A stretch of 64,000 nt of DNA. It comes from Candidatus Scybalocola faecigallinarum (GTDB lineage Bacteria; Bacillota; Clostridia; Lachnospirales; Lachnospiraceae). The translations under genes were made by a program, and so were the position numbers. Below the pieces are notes generated by a model. That model ran no database searches. It saw nothing but the letters and a program-made list of their open reading frames with translations, and was not told the DNA's origin. Of this stretch, positions 15,323-23,721 are shown piece by piece. Numbering within the stretch: the stretch's first letter is position 1; every line of letters begins with the position of its first letter. Where the stretch lies: assembly GCA_018711005.1 (NCBI GenBank), contig DVIT01000013.1, positions 1 through 64,000 of the forward strand. The letters are read 5' to 3'.

Positions 15323-17587
15323 ATGATAGATAAGATTCAAAAGCGTAACGGTGATATTGTACCTTTTGACTCCATGAAGATCATGAACGCCATTGACCGG
15401 GCCAATAAAGCCGTGGACAGTGAGCACATGACGCCCACAGATCTTTTATTTCTTACGGAAAAGGTGACTGACCGGCTGGATGAAAAAGATCTGAACAGCG
15501 TGGAACACATTCAGGATCTTGTGGAGGAGATACTGATCCGTTTTGGCTACGCCCGGACAGCGAAAGCGTACATTTTATACCGTGCAGAACATACAAAGAT
15601 CCGAAAGTCAGAGTTTGATCTTATGGACATTTATAAGAAGCTGACCTATTCCGATGCCAAAGACGAGGATATTAAGCGTGAGAATGCCAACATTGATGCA
15701 GACACGGCTATGGGTACCATGCTTAAGTACGGCTCAGAGGGATCCAAGTATTTTATTGACAACTATGTACTGCCCAAAGATATTGCAGCGGCCCATATGA
15801 ATGGCGATATCCATATCCATGATATGGATTTTTATATGCTTACTGAGACCTGCTGCCAGATCGATCTGATCAAGCTGTTTAAAGACGGATTTTCCACAGG
15901 CCACGGATACCTGCGGGAGCCTAATTCCATCCGTTCCTATGCTGCCCTGGCGTGTATTGCCATCCAGGCCAACCAGAACGAGATGCACGGCGGCCAGAGT
16001 ATCCCCAATTTTGATTATGCCATGGCCATGGGGGTGGGAAAAACTTACCGAAAGGAATATTATAAACATTTAAAGGCTTATTTGCAGCTGAAGCTGGACA
16101 TGGAGGAAGAAGAAGCCATCCAGGTGATCACGGATCTTAAAAATAATATGACAACCCCAGTGTCCATGGGCAATAAAGAAGCCTTTGCCCGTGAGCTGAC
16201 CGGCTACGGCGTTGGCGGCAAGGTATGGGGCGAGGATCTCCAGAAAGCCCACGCATATGCCGCAGATGCAGCCTATAAGAGCACAGACCGTCAGACCTAT
16301 CAGGCGATGGAAGCGCTGATCCACAACCTGAATACGATGAATTCCCGTGCCGGAGCCCAGGTGCCTTTCAGTTCCATTAACTACGGCACAGATACATCGC
16401 CGGAGGGGCATATGGCTGTGCGCAACCTGCTTCTGGCCACTGAAGCCGGCCTGGGAGCCGGCGAGACGCCCATTTTCCCGGTGCAGATCTTTAAAGTAAA
16501 GGAAGGGGTCAACTATAATAAAGAGGATCCCAATTATGATCTTTTTAAGCTGGCCATTAAGACCAGCGCCCAGAGACTGTTCCCTAACTTTAGCTTTATT
16601 GACGCGCCTTATAATCTTGAATATTATAAGCCGGGCGATTATAATACAGAGGTCGCCTATATGGGCTGCCGGACCCGTGTCCTTGGAAATGTCCATGATC
16701 CGTCAAAGGCTGTGACCTGCGGCCGGGGCAATTTAAGCTTTACATCCATTAACCTGCCTCGTCTGGGTATTGAAGCCAAGGGAGACGTAAAGCGGTTTTA
16801 TGAACTGCTGGATGATCGTATCGATCTGGTGATCCGCCAGCTGCTCCACCGTTTTAAGATCCAGTGTACAAAACGTGTGCGCAACTATCCGTTCCTTATG
16901 GGGCAGGGGATTTGGATCGACTCGGAAAATCTGGATATTGACGACAGTGTGGCTGAGGTCCTTAAAAACGGCACGTTAAGCGTTGGTTTTATCGGACTGG
17001 CCGAAACATTAAAAGCCCTCATCGGCAAGCATCATGGGGAAAGCGAGGAGGCTCAGAAGCTGGGCCTTGAGATCATCAGCCATATGCGCCGGCGCATGGA
17101 TGAGGAATCTCAAAAGACCGGTCTGAATTTTACATTGCTGGCAACTCCGGCCGAAGGCCTGAGCGGACGTTTTGTTGCCATTGATAAAAAGATTTACGGT
17201 ATTATTGAAGGTGTTACAGATCGTGAGTATTATACAAACTCCTTCCATGTACCGGTATATTACCCCATTAAGGCATTTAAAAAGATCGCCCTTGAGGCGC
17301 CTTACCATGCATTGACCAATGCCGGACATATCAGCTATGTGGAGCTGGATGGGGATACATGCAAGAACCTGGAAGCTTTCGAGACGATCATCCGTTATAT
17401 GAAGGATCAGGGGATCGGCTACGGTTCCATCAATCATCCGGTAGACCGGGATCCGGTCTGCGGCTATACCGGCGTTATCGGCGAGGTGTGCCCGCGGTGC
17501 GGACGCCGGGAAGGGGAAAGCGTCAGTGTGGAAAAATTAAGAGAACTGCGCAAGAAGTTTCCCAACGTACCTTACTATGGTGAATAA
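15323..17587 (+). CDS. nrdD: Anaerobic ribonucleoside-triphosphate reductase, catalytic part without the glycyl-radical tail
   Basis: The 754-residue protein begins with an ATP-cone regulatory domain (residues about 1-95, starting IQKRNGDIVPFDSMKI) and continues with the class III reductase barrel, including NGDIHIHDMDFYM and the substrate-pocket region with ACIAIQANQNEMHGGQS. Near the end is a zinc-type cysteine set, VCGYTGVIGEVCPRCGR. It then stops after PNVPYYGE without the RxxGYL radical loop that every NrdD needs. That loop is encoded by the next gene, 55 nt downstream. The enzyme makes deoxynucleotides without oxygen. AGGAGG precedes the ATG, and three NrdR boxes precede the gene. Confidence 0.95.
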   Translation: MIDKIQKRNGDIVPFDSMKIMNAIDRANKAVDSEHMTPTDLLFLTEKVTDRLDEKDLNSVEHIQDLVEEILIRFGYARTAKAYILYRAEHTKIRKSEFDLMDIYKKLTYSDAKDEDIKRENANIDADTAMGTMLKYGSEGSKYFIDNYVLPKDIAAAHMNGDIHIHDMDFYMLTETCCQIDLIKLFKDGFSTGHGYLREPNSIRSYAALACIAIQANQNEMHGGQSIPNFDYAMAMGVGKTYRKEYYKHLKAYLQLKLDMEEEEAIQVITDLKNNMTTPVSMGNKEAFARELTGYGVGGKVWGEDLQKAHAYAADAAYKSTDRQTYQAMEALIHNLNTMNSRAGAQVPFSSINYGTDTSPEGHMAVRNLLLATEAGLGAGETPIFPVQIFKVKEGVNYNKEDPNYDLFKLAIKTSAQRLFPNFSFIDAPYNLEYYKPGDYNTEVAYMGCRTRVLGNVHDPSKAVTCGRGNLSFTSINLPRLGIEAKGDVKRFYELLDDRIDLVIRQLLHRFKIQCTKRVRNYPFLMGQGIWIDSENLDIDDSVAEVLKNGTLSVGFIGLAETLKALIGKHHGESEEAQKLGLEIISHMRRRMDEESQKTGLNFTLLATPAEGLSGRFVAIDKKIYGIIEGVTDREYYTNSFHVPVYYPIKAFKKIALEAPYHALTNAGHISYVELDGDTCKNLEAFETIIRYMKDQGIGYGSINHPVDRDPVCGYTGVIGEVCPRCGRREGESVSVEKLRELRKKFPNVPYYGE

Positions 17588-17642
17588 GTTTACATAAATC
17601 ATACAGGGCAGGAAATATGCCCAAAGAACAGGAGGAGATCAT

Positions 17643-17798
17643 ATGAGCCAGAAAGTTGTTATGAAAGAAGAAATGGTTGGAGAAAACGTAGGTTTTGACC
17701 GTATCCGCCGCATTACCGGTTATCTGGTAGGAACCACAGAGCGTTTTAATAATGCTAAAAGAGCCGAGGAGAAAGACCGGGTAAAGCATGGAATGTAA
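17643..17798 (+). CDS. Detached glycyl-radical domain of the anaerobic ribonucleotide reductase
   Basis: This 51-codon gene encodes FDRIRRITGYLVGTTERFNN followed by AKRAEEKDRVKHG. It aligns with the last 30-35 residues of one-piece NrdD proteins (RRVCGYLG...EEVRRRVKHL), and the Gly of GYL would carry the radical. It has its own AGGAGG site 6 nt before the ATG, and 55 nt separate it from the nrdD stop, so this is a real split and not a simple frameshift. It overlaps the start of nrdG by 11 nt, matching its expected activation by NrdG. The logic resembles GrcA/YfiD, which supplies a spare radical domain to pyruvate formate-lyase. Confidence 0.88.
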   Translation: MSQKVVMKEEMVGENVGFDRIRRITGYLVGTTERFNNAKRAEEKDRVKHGM

Positions 17799-18303
17799 GT
17801 TAAGGATCAGCGGCATTATTGACGAATCCATTGTGGACGGCCCGGGACTCCGCTTTACGGTGTTTACTCAGGGCTGTCCCCATCATTGTCCCGGCTGCCA
17901 TAATCCTCAGACCCATGATTTTAACGGAGGATCGTGGATGACCGTGGATGAGATCATGGACAGGTTTTTGGAGGATCCTTTATTATCAGGAATGACATTT
18001 TCCGGCGGAGAGCCATTTTGCCAGCCAAAGCCTTTATGTCAGCTGGCCCGAAGGGTAAAGGATGCAGGAAAAAATATTGTGATCTATTCAGGGTATACTT
18101 ATGAACAGCTTTGCCAGATGGCTCAAAAGGATCCCTATGTGGATGAGCTTTTGCGGCTGTGCGACCTTCTGGTGGACGGCCCGTTTATCGAGGCCCAAAA
18201 AGACCTGGATCTGCTTTTCAGAGGCAGCGCCAACCAGAGGATTCTGGATTTGTCCCAATACCCTCTGGCGGCAGACGTCAGCGATGGTTCTTTTTCGTTA
18301 TAA
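17788..18303 (+). CDS. nrdG: Anaerobic ribonucleotide reductase activase (radical SAM)
   Basis: The 171-residue protein has the radical-SAM cluster motif as CPHHCPGC near residue 30, preceded by IVDGPGLRFTVFTQG, and the SAM-binding motif MTFSGGEPF near 70, all typical of NrdG. It uses a [4Fe-4S] cluster and S-adenosylmethionine to place the glycyl radical on the reductase. Here the target is the separate small protein encoded immediately upstream. The ATG at 17788 lies inside that gene's last codons, indicating translational coupling. Length is normal for NrdG. Confidence 0.95.
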   Translation: MECKLRISGIIDESIVDGPGLRFTVFTQGCPHHCPGCHNPQTHDFNGGSWMTVDEIMDRFLEDPLLSGMTFSGGEPFCQPKPLCQLARRVKDAGKNIVIYSGYTYEQLCQMAQKDPYVDELLRLCDLLVDGPFIEAQKDLDLLFRGSANQRILDLSQYPLAADVSDGSFSL

Positions 18304-18365
18304 GATATAAAACCTTATAAAACAAAGTGATCTGCTGATAACGATTTAGCTGTGCAGATAGCGTG

Positions 18366-18401
18366 AAAAAACCGGTGCAGGCAGGCCTGCGCCGGTTTTT
18401 T
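18366..18401 (+). terminator. Terminator of the nrd operon
   Basis: AAAAAACCGGTGCAGGC and GCCTGCGCCGGTTTTTT form a 17-bp stem with one mismatch, a 2-nt loop and a T-tract. The A/T arms may let it act in both directions. Confidence 0.85.
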
Positions 18402-18507
18402 CCACATATCCGGCCAGGCAAAGTTCCTTGCGTAAGTAAACTTCCGCCGGCCCTTTGCCGGAATGGATGCATGGCTGAATAGTTAAAAAAATATTTTAAA
18501 AATACTA

Positions 18508-18536
18508 TTGACAAAATGCCAAAAAGGATATATGAT
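18508..18536 (+). promoter_or_regulatory. Promoter of the rubrerythrin gene
   Basis: Perfect TTGACA at 18508-18513, 17-nt spacer, TATGAT at 18531-18536. This near-consensus promoter fits an abundant stress protein. Confidence 0.8.
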
Positions 18537-18542
18537 AACAAT

Positions 18543-18561
18543 ATCAGTAATGATTACTGAT
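18543..18561. promoter_or_regulatory. Palindromic operator over the rubrerythrin start site, PerR/Fur-like
   Basis: ATCAGTAAT-G-ATTACTGAT is a perfect 9-1-9 palindrome starting 7 nt after the -10. Its centre TAATGATTA resembles the 7-1-7 layout of Fur-family boxes. The PerR-type gene lies directly downstream of rubrerythrin. Confidence 0.6.
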
Positions 18562-18643
18562 TTTTGAAACAGATACAATTAAATTTATCTATGCAGACCG
18601 TTTTTAAGCAGGCTCTGCATCATAAAAAAGGAGAGTAAATCGT

Positions 18644-19186
18644 ATGAAAAAGTTTGTATGTACAGTATGTGGTTATGTTCATGAAGGCGACAGCGCACCG
18701 GCAGAATGTCCGATCTGCCATGCACCGGCAGAAAAATTTAAAGAGCAGGTTGGCGAAAGAGAATGGGCAGCAGAGCATGTTGTAGGCGTAGCTCAGGGCG
18801 TAAGCGAAGACATCATCAAAGACCTGAGAGCTAACTTTGAAGGCGAGTGCTCTGAAGTTGGTATGTACCTTGCTATGGCAAGAGTTGCTCACAGAGAAGG
18901 TTATCCTGAGGTTGGTCTTTACTATGAAAAAGCTGCCTGGGAAGAAGCAGAACATGCTGCTAAATTTGCAGAACTGCTTGGCGAAGTTGTTACTGACAGC
19001 ACAAAGAAAAACCTTGAGATGCGTGTAGATGCTGAAAACGGCGCAACAGCTGGCAAAGTAGACCTTGCAAAACGCGCTAAAGCAGCAAACCTCGATGCAA
19101 TCCATGACACAGTACATGAAATGGCAAGAGACGAAGCCCGCCACGGCAAAGCATTTGAAGGTCTCTTAAAGAGATACTTTGGCTAA
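18644..19186 (+). CDS. Reverse rubrerythrin (rubredoxin domain at the N-terminus)
   Basis: The 180-residue protein starts with a rubredoxin-like domain ([11 protein letters not shown] and [11 protein letters not shown], residues 6-36), followed by a four-helix di-iron domain with [32 protein letters not shown] and [16 protein letters not shown] providing the Glu and His ligands. This is the reverse domain order described in clostridia. There such proteins reduce hydrogen peroxide and oxygen with NADH-derived electrons and protect against air. Promoter, operator and terminator are all recognisable, so it is a single-gene unit. Its smooth, common-codon usage suggests high expression. Confidence 0.95.
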   Translation: MKKFVCTVCGYVHEGDSAPAECPICHAPAEKFKEQVGEREWAAEHVVGVAQGVSEDIIKDLRANFEGECSEVGMYLAMARVAHREGYPEVGLYYEKAAWEEAEHAAKFAELLGEVVTDSTKKNLEMRVDAENGATAGKVDLAKRAKAANLDAIHDTVHEMARDEARHGKAFEGLLKRYFG

Positions 19187-19209
19187 TATATAGAGGGATT
19201 TGGAAGTAC

Positions 19210-19246
19210 AGGAGGGTAAGTTTTAGGACTTATCCTCCTTTTTTAA
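19210..19246 (+). terminator. Terminator of the rubrerythrin gene
   Basis: AGGAGGGTAAG pairs with CTTATCCTCCT (one G-T wobble), followed by a run of seven T. Confidence 0.85.
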
Positions 19247-19255
19247 TTTTTAAAA

Positions 19256-19284
19256 TTGACAAAATCCCTTTTAAAAATTATAAT
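19256..19284 (+). promoter_or_regulatory. Promoter of the perR-like gene
   Basis: TTGACA at 19256-19261 and TATAAT at 19279-19284 with a 17-nt spacer. TTATAATAATAA beginning at 19278 resembles part of a PerR box (TTATAATNATTATAA), so autoregulation is possible. Confidence 0.75.
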
Positions 19285-19337
19285 AATAACCAATATTATT
19301 TTCAACCGTGTTTTTAGTAGTAAAAGGAGGTGTGCCA

Positions 19338-19742
19338 ATGAAAACCGTTAAATACAGCCGGCAGCGTGAAGCGATTAAAAAGTATCTTATGTCTTCCACA
19401 GAACATCCTACCGCAGAAATGGTCTATGAGGCGATCCGGGAAGTTTGCCCCAATATCAGCCTGGGAACGGTATATCGTAACTTGACATTCCTTGTAGAAC
19501 ATGGAGAAATCATCCGTTTAAGCTGTGGAGAAGGCAGTGACCGGTTCGATGGAAATACATCCAGACATTATCATTTTATTTGTAAAAAGTGCGGATGTGT
19601 TAAGGATCTGACCATGCTGCCCATTGATCATATTGACGCTATTGCCGGAGAACATTTTGATGGGGTTATTGACGGCCATTATGCATATTTTTACGGGACC
19701 TGTGCCCAGTGTCTGGCCGGACAGCATAGCGCTGCTGTGTAA
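19338..19742 (+). CDS. perR: Fur-family transcriptional regulator, probably PerR
   Basis: The 134-residue protein has an N-terminal winged helix (TAEMVYEAIREVCPNISLGT then VYRNLTFL) and two CxxC motifs (CKKCGC near 93, CAQC near 126) that form the structural zinc site. Asp/His residues in SDRFDGNTSRHYHF would make the regulatory metal site. AAAGGAGG lies 7 nt before the ATG at 19338; an upstream in-frame start has no such site. The position right after reverse rubrerythrin, with palindromic operators before both genes, favours PerR over Fur. It would repress oxidative-stress genes until peroxide oxidises the metal site. Motifs alone cannot fully exclude Fur or Zur. Confidence 0.85.
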   Translation: MKTVKYSRQREAIKKYLMSSTEHPTAEMVYEAIREVCPNISLGTVYRNLTFLVEHGEIIRLSCGEGSDRFDGNTSRHYHFICKKCGCVKDLTMLPIDHIDAIAGEHFDGVIDGHYAYFYGTCAQCLAGQHSAAV

Positions 19743-19761
19743 AAAGAAATAGTATTTATAC

Positions 19762-19800
19762 TCGGGGGATGAGCCTGCGCCGGCTTGTCCTCCGTTTTTT
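19762..19800 (+). terminator. Terminator of the perR-like gene
   Basis: GGGGATGAGCC pairs imperfectly with GGCTTGTCCTCC around TGCGCC, followed by TTTTTT. Confidence 0.65.
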
Positions 19801-19828
19801 CCCCGGACAGAAGCCAGATGCGGTGGCG

Positions 19829-19854
19829 TAACAGTTCAGCTGGCTGAACTGTTA
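19829..19854. repeat. Short dispersed palindrome, GTTCAGC family (copy 1)
   Basis: TAACAGTTCAGC-TG-GCTGAACTGTTA is perfect over 12 bp. Related palindromes occur at 40309-40330 and 41190-41213. Confidence 0.6.
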
Positions 19855-20013
19855 TGCGGTGGATTTATATGCTGCAGCTTGTCTTTGACAATCGGCATAA
19901 AGTGATATACAATAATAACTGTTTATGGCGGAGGTTGGCTTTTATATGAACATAAATCCTGCAAAGGATACCTGCATGGACATTTTGTGTCCGGCAGGAG
20001 AAAGGCTTATACG

Positions 20014-20994
20014 ATGAACATAAAAGATATTGCTCAAATGGCCGGTGTATCCAGGGCGACGGTTTCCAGATATTTGAATCATGGATATGTCAGTGATGAA
20101 AAGAAACAAAAGATCAAAGATGTTATTGAACAGACCGGTTATGTGCCGTCAACCCAGGCACAGATGCTCCGTACAAAAAAGACAAGGCTGATCGGCGTGA
20201 TCATACCAAAGATCAACTCCGAGACCGTATCCCGCATCTTAAAAGGTATTGGACAGGTTTTAGAAAACTATGGCTATCATATGCTGGTGGCAAATACAGA
20301 AAACCGTTATGAAAAAGAACTGGACTATCTGAAAATATTTGCCAATGACCGGGTAGACGGGGTGATCTTACTGGCTTCGGTCCGCACCCGGCAGCATCAG
20401 AAGCTGCTGGCCCAGCTCCCTGTGCCGGTTGTTATTGCAGGGCAGGAGGCCCAAAAGTATTCCTGTGTTTTCCATGACGACAGGAATGCAGCAAAGGCAT
20501 TGACTCAGAGGTTTTTGGAAAGGGGATGCCGCAGGCCTGTATTTTTGGGAGTTACCGATGCGGATACAGCCGCCGGTATGAACCGCCGTCTTGGTTTTGA
20601 AGCCGCCTTAAAAGAGCATGACCTGTGGAGTGAAGATATTCTTGAGCTGGCATGCGAGTTTGACTCTGCCTCCGGCTATGAGCGGATGCAGGAACTGATC
20701 CGTGAACAGGCAGATTTTGACAGTGTGTTATGTGCTACAGATAATATTGCTGCCGGAGCTCTGCGTGCTTTGCGGGAAGCCGGAATTGATGTACCCGGAA
20801 AGGTAAAGCTGGCCGGCTTTGGGGATACACAGCTGGCATCCTTAGTGACGCCGGCCATGACTACCGTCCACTATCACTATGAGGAGAGCGGAAAAGAGGC
20901 TGCGTCCATGGTCATGGAGCAGATCTACAGCGGTACGCGATTTGTAAAAAGCGTTATGTTGGGATATGAAATCGTTCCCAGAGAAAGTTTATAA
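20014..20994 (+). CDS. LacI-family transcriptional regulator of the sucrose/fructan unit
   Basis: The 326-residue protein starts MNIKDIAQMAGVSRATVSRY, a canonical LacI-type HTH, followed by a periplasmic-binding-protein-like sensor domain (RLIGVIIPKINSETVSRIL, then CATDNIAAGALRAL). AAAGG lies 8 nt before the ATG at 20014; the longer in-frame start at 19987 lacks a site. It resembles ScrR/SacR repressors. A perfect LacI-type operator lies at 21101 in front of the GH32 and fructokinase genes, so it most likely represses them until sucrose- or fructose-derived effector is present. It is transcribed separately from the genes it controls. Confidence 0.9.
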   Translation: MNIKDIAQMAGVSRATVSRYLNHGYVSDEKKQKIKDVIEQTGYVPSTQAQMLRTKKTRLIGVIIPKINSETVSRILKGIGQVLENYGYHMLVANTENRYEKELDYLKIFANDRVDGVILLASVRTRQHQKLLAQLPVPVVIAGQEAQKYSCVFHDDRNAAKALTQRFLERGCRRPVFLGVTDADTAAGMNRRLGFEAALKEHDLWSEDILELACEFDSASGYERMQELIREQADFDSVLCATDNIAAGALRALREAGIDVPGKVKLAGFGDTQLASLVTPAMTTVHYHYEESGKEAASMVMEQIYSGTRFVKSVMLGYEIVPRESL

Positions 20995-21060
20995 ATTTCA
21001 GGACGATCTGATATGCCGGATATACAGCGGAAATCTTAATAAAATTTGTTGCTATACCCA

Positions 21061-21089
21061 TTGACATACATAGGGTCAGTGGGTATTAT
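21061..21089 (+). promoter_or_regulatory. Promoter of the GH32-fructokinase operon
   Basis: TTGACA at 21061-21066 and TATTAT at 21084-21089, spacer 17 nt, ending 11 nt before the LacI-type operator. Confidence 0.65.
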
Positions 21090-21100
21090 TATAATATAAT

Positions 21101-21116
21101 ATGAAATCGATTTCAT
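21101..21116. promoter_or_regulatory. LacI-type operator
   Basis: ATGAAATCGATTTCAT is a perfect 16-bp palindrome with the central CG typical of LacI/PurR-family sites, placed at the predicted transcription start. Confidence 0.8.
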
Positions 21117-21181
21117 AAAGCGCAGTTATGACGCTGCAATGAAAGCGCTGTAAGCAAATGCGGAAAGGAAGTTTTGTTTCT

Positions 21182-22627
21182 ATGAGAACATCTTTGACAA
21201 AAGAACTGGAAAAGTATACGCAGCTTTTAGAAGCACAGGCGTCTCAGGTGGAAAAAGATGAGTGGAGGCTTAAGTTTCATGTGATGCCTCCGGTGGGGTG
21301 GCTGAATGATCCCAATGGTTTATGTTATTTCAATGGAGAATATCATTTGTTTTTCCAGTATTCCCCGTCGGACCCTAACGGTTCCCTGAAATATTGGGGA
21401 CATTATGTAAGCAAAAATATGCTTTCCTGGGAATATAAAGGCATTGCTCTTTATCCGGATATGCCCTTTGACTGCTGCGGCGTTTACTCCGGAAGCGCCC
21501 TTGTGGAAGGGGATCAGGTATGGCTTTATTATACCGGTAATGTTAAGCTGCCCGGGAATCATGATTATGTGAATACCGGCCGCCAGGGCAATACAATTGC
21601 TGTTGTCATGGATAAAGACGGACATATGGGGGATAAACAGCTTGTGCTGACCAACGAGGATTATCCGGCGGATGTGACCTGCCATGTGCGGGATCCCAAG
21701 GTGTGGAAAGACAAGGACCGCTATTATATGGTGCTGGGCGCACGCAAAAAAGGGGATAAGGGCTGCGTGCTGCTTTATTCTTCCACAGACCGTATGTCCT
21801 GGGAGCTGGCCAATGTGCTGGAAACGGAAGAAACCTTCGGCTTCATGTGGGAATGCCCGGATTTCTTCTGTTTGGACGGACACAATGTTTTATCCTTTTC
21901 CCCTCAGGGGCTGGCTCAGAATGGCCTGGATTATGCCAATACATTCCAGTCCGGCTATTTTATGGTCCGGGGCGAAGTGACAGGCGCATACACCTTGGAA
22001 AATTTCCGGGAATGGGACCGGGGCTTTGATTTTTATGCGCCCCAGACCTTTGAAACCGGCGATGGCCGCCGCATCCTCATGGGCTGGATGGGCATGGGTG
22101 AAAGTGATTATGTCAACCTTACTGTGGAGCGGGGATGGCAGCATTGCCTGACGCTGCCAAGAGAGCTGTCTTTAAAAAATGGCCGTGTCCTTCAAAATCC
22201 TGTCCGGGAGCTGGAACAGTACAGGACAGACCGGGCGGATTATTCCCTGGAGTCGGGGATGGAGATGGCGGCACCGCTGTGCAGCGATATTCTTATGGAA
22301 GAACTTAAGGACAGAGACTTTCATTTATGTATTGACGATGGTCTGACCATAAACTATGATAAGGATAAGAAAATATTTACCATAGAATTTTTACCGGAGT
22401 CCCCCATCAGCGGCGGACGCACTGCCAGAGGTGTGGCGCTGGAGAACCTGAATAGCCTTCGAATCCTTTTGGATACGTCAGCCGTGGAGATTTATGTGAA
22501 TGGCGGAGAAGAAGTATTTTCCAGCCGCATGTATCCCCGAGACCTGGAAATCAGTCATGGCCACAGCTTAACGCTGGCTGCCGGATCCGGTAAAATGACC
22601 ATGTGGAAATTGGAGGAGAGGGAATGA
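21182..22627 (+). CDS. Glycoside hydrolase family 32, sucrose-6-phosphate hydrolase or beta-fructosidase
   Basis: The 481-residue enzyme contains the three GH32 signatures: MPPVGWLNDPNG with the nucleophile Asp near residue 40, RDPKVW with the transition-state Asp, and MWECPDFF with the acid/base Glu, then a C-terminal beta-sandwich from about residue 340. There is no signal peptide, so it acts in the cytosol on sucrose-6-phosphate, sucrose or short fructans. The ATG at 21182 follows AAAGGAAG; an in-frame ATG at 21158 has no ribosome site. Its stop overlaps the fructokinase start (ATGA). No sucrose PTS or fructan ABC transporter lies in the window, so the import route is unknown. Confidence 0.92.
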   Translation: MRTSLTKELEKYTQLLEAQASQVEKDEWRLKFHVMPPVGWLNDPNGLCYFNGEYHLFFQYSPSDPNGSLKYWGHYVSKNMLSWEYKGIALYPDMPFDCCGVYSGSALVEGDQVWLYYTGNVKLPGNHDYVNTGRQGNTIAVVMDKDGHMGDKQLVLTNEDYPADVTCHVRDPKVWKDKDRYYMVLGARKKGDKGCVLLYSSTDRMSWELANVLETEETFGFMWECPDFFCLDGHNVLSFSPQGLAQNGLDYANTFQSGYFMVRGEVTGAYTLENFREWDRGFDFYAPQTFETGDGRRILMGWMGMGESDYVNLTVERGWQHCLTLPRELSLKNGRVLQNPVRELEQYRTDRADYSLESGMEMAAPLCSDILMEELKDRDFHLCIDDGLTINYDKDKKIFTIEFLPESPISGGRTARGVALENLNSLRILLDTSAVEIYVNGGEEVFSSRMYPRDLEISHGHSLTLAAGSGKMTMWKLEERE

Positions 22628-23601
22628 AAGACACATTACTGGCCATTGGGGAGGCGCTCATCGACTTTGCACCAAAGCAGATCGGCGTGCCATTAAAAGA
22701 TGTTTCTGAATTTAAAAAGGCTGTGGGCGGCGCCCCGGCCAATGTATGCGGAGCATTTTCCAAGCTTGGAGGCCGTTCGGCCATGATCACCCAGCTTGGG
22801 CAGGATGCTTTTGGGGACTGTATTGTGGAAGAACTTGAAGGCTTTGGGATCGATACCCGTTATATTTTACGGACCAATGGGGCAAATACAGCGCTGGCCT
22901 TTGTTTCCCTGGAAGCAGACGGCAGCCGGGACTTTTCCTTTTACAGAAAGCCCAGCGCGGACATGCTCTTTTCCAAAGACGCATTAAAGGCCGATTGGTT
23001 TAAAGATGCCTATGCCCTGCATTTTTGCTCTGTGGATCTGGTGCCTTCACCGATGCGCCAGGCCCATGTTACAGCTATTGATATGGCTTTGAAAGAAAAT
23101 GCTATTATAAGTTTTGACCCTAATGTGCGCTTCCCGTTATGGGAGGATCACGATGCCCTTAGAAAGACGATTCTGGAGTTTATCCCTAAGGCTCATATCC
23201 TGAAGATTTCTGACGAGGAGCTGGAATTTATTACCGGCTGCCGGGAGATCACAGCGGCAGCGAAGCAGCTCTTTACAGGAAATGTAGCCCTGGTGATCTA
23301 CACCATGGGCAGCGGCGGCGCTGTATGTATGACCCGCAAGGCCAGCGCTCAGGTGCCTTCCAGAAAGGTAAAGGCAGTGGACACCACAGGGGCAGGGGAC
23401 GGTTTTATCGGCTCATTCCTGTATCAGCTGTACCGGGACGGTGTTGACGCTGCCGGACTTTCGGAGCTGACGTCTGAACAGATGGCTCAGTATATTACAT
23501 TTTCTAACCGCTTCTGTGAGTACAGTGTGTTTGGAAACGGAGCTATTGCGTCCTATCCCACGGCACAGCAGCTGGAAACATATATCCGGGAAAATCCCTG
23601 A
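22624..23601 (+). CDS. Fructokinase (PfkB family)
   Basis: The 325-residue sugar kinase has KKAVGGAPANVCGAFSKLGG near residue 35 (PfkB signature 1) and AVDTTGAGDGFIGSFLYQL near 250 (signature 2, with catalytic Asp). It starts at ATG 22624, overlapping the GH32 stop by 4 nt, with GGAGGAGAGGG upstream. It phosphorylates the fructose released by the GH32 enzyme to fructose-6-phosphate. Fructose specificity is inferred from the operon partner and close resemblance to ScrK/Frk proteins. A strong terminator follows. Confidence 0.92.
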   Translation: MKDTLLAIGEALIDFAPKQIGVPLKDVSEFKKAVGGAPANVCGAFSKLGGRSAMITQLGQDAFGDCIVEELEGFGIDTRYILRTNGANTALAFVSLEADGSRDFSFYRKPSADMLFSKDALKADWFKDAYALHFCSVDLVPSPMRQAHVTAIDMALKENAIISFDPNVRFPLWEDHDALRKTILEFIPKAHILKISDEELEFITGCREITAAAKQLFTGNVALVIYTMGSGGAVCMTRKASAQVPSRKVKAVDTTGAGDGFIGSFLYQLYRDGVDAAGLSELTSEQMAQYITFSNRFCEYSVFGNGAIASYPTAQQLETYIRENP

Positions 23602-23614
23602 AAAAAGAAGATAA

Positions 23615-23678
23615 TAAAAAGAGAGTCCTGCAACGCTTTGGCGCACTGAATGCGCCGGAGTGCTGCAGGACTCTTTTT
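23615..23678 (+). terminator. Terminator of the sucrose operon, probably bidirectional
   Basis: GAGTCCTGCA and TGCAGGACTC pair perfectly, with A-rich and T-rich flanks and an inner GGCGCA/TGCGCC stem. It also lies beyond the end of the leftward Gx-transporter gene. Confidence 0.8.
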
Positions 23679-23721
23679 GTTTGGTCAGTGGGCAGGACGC
23701 AATCTGTCTCCGGGAATTTGG

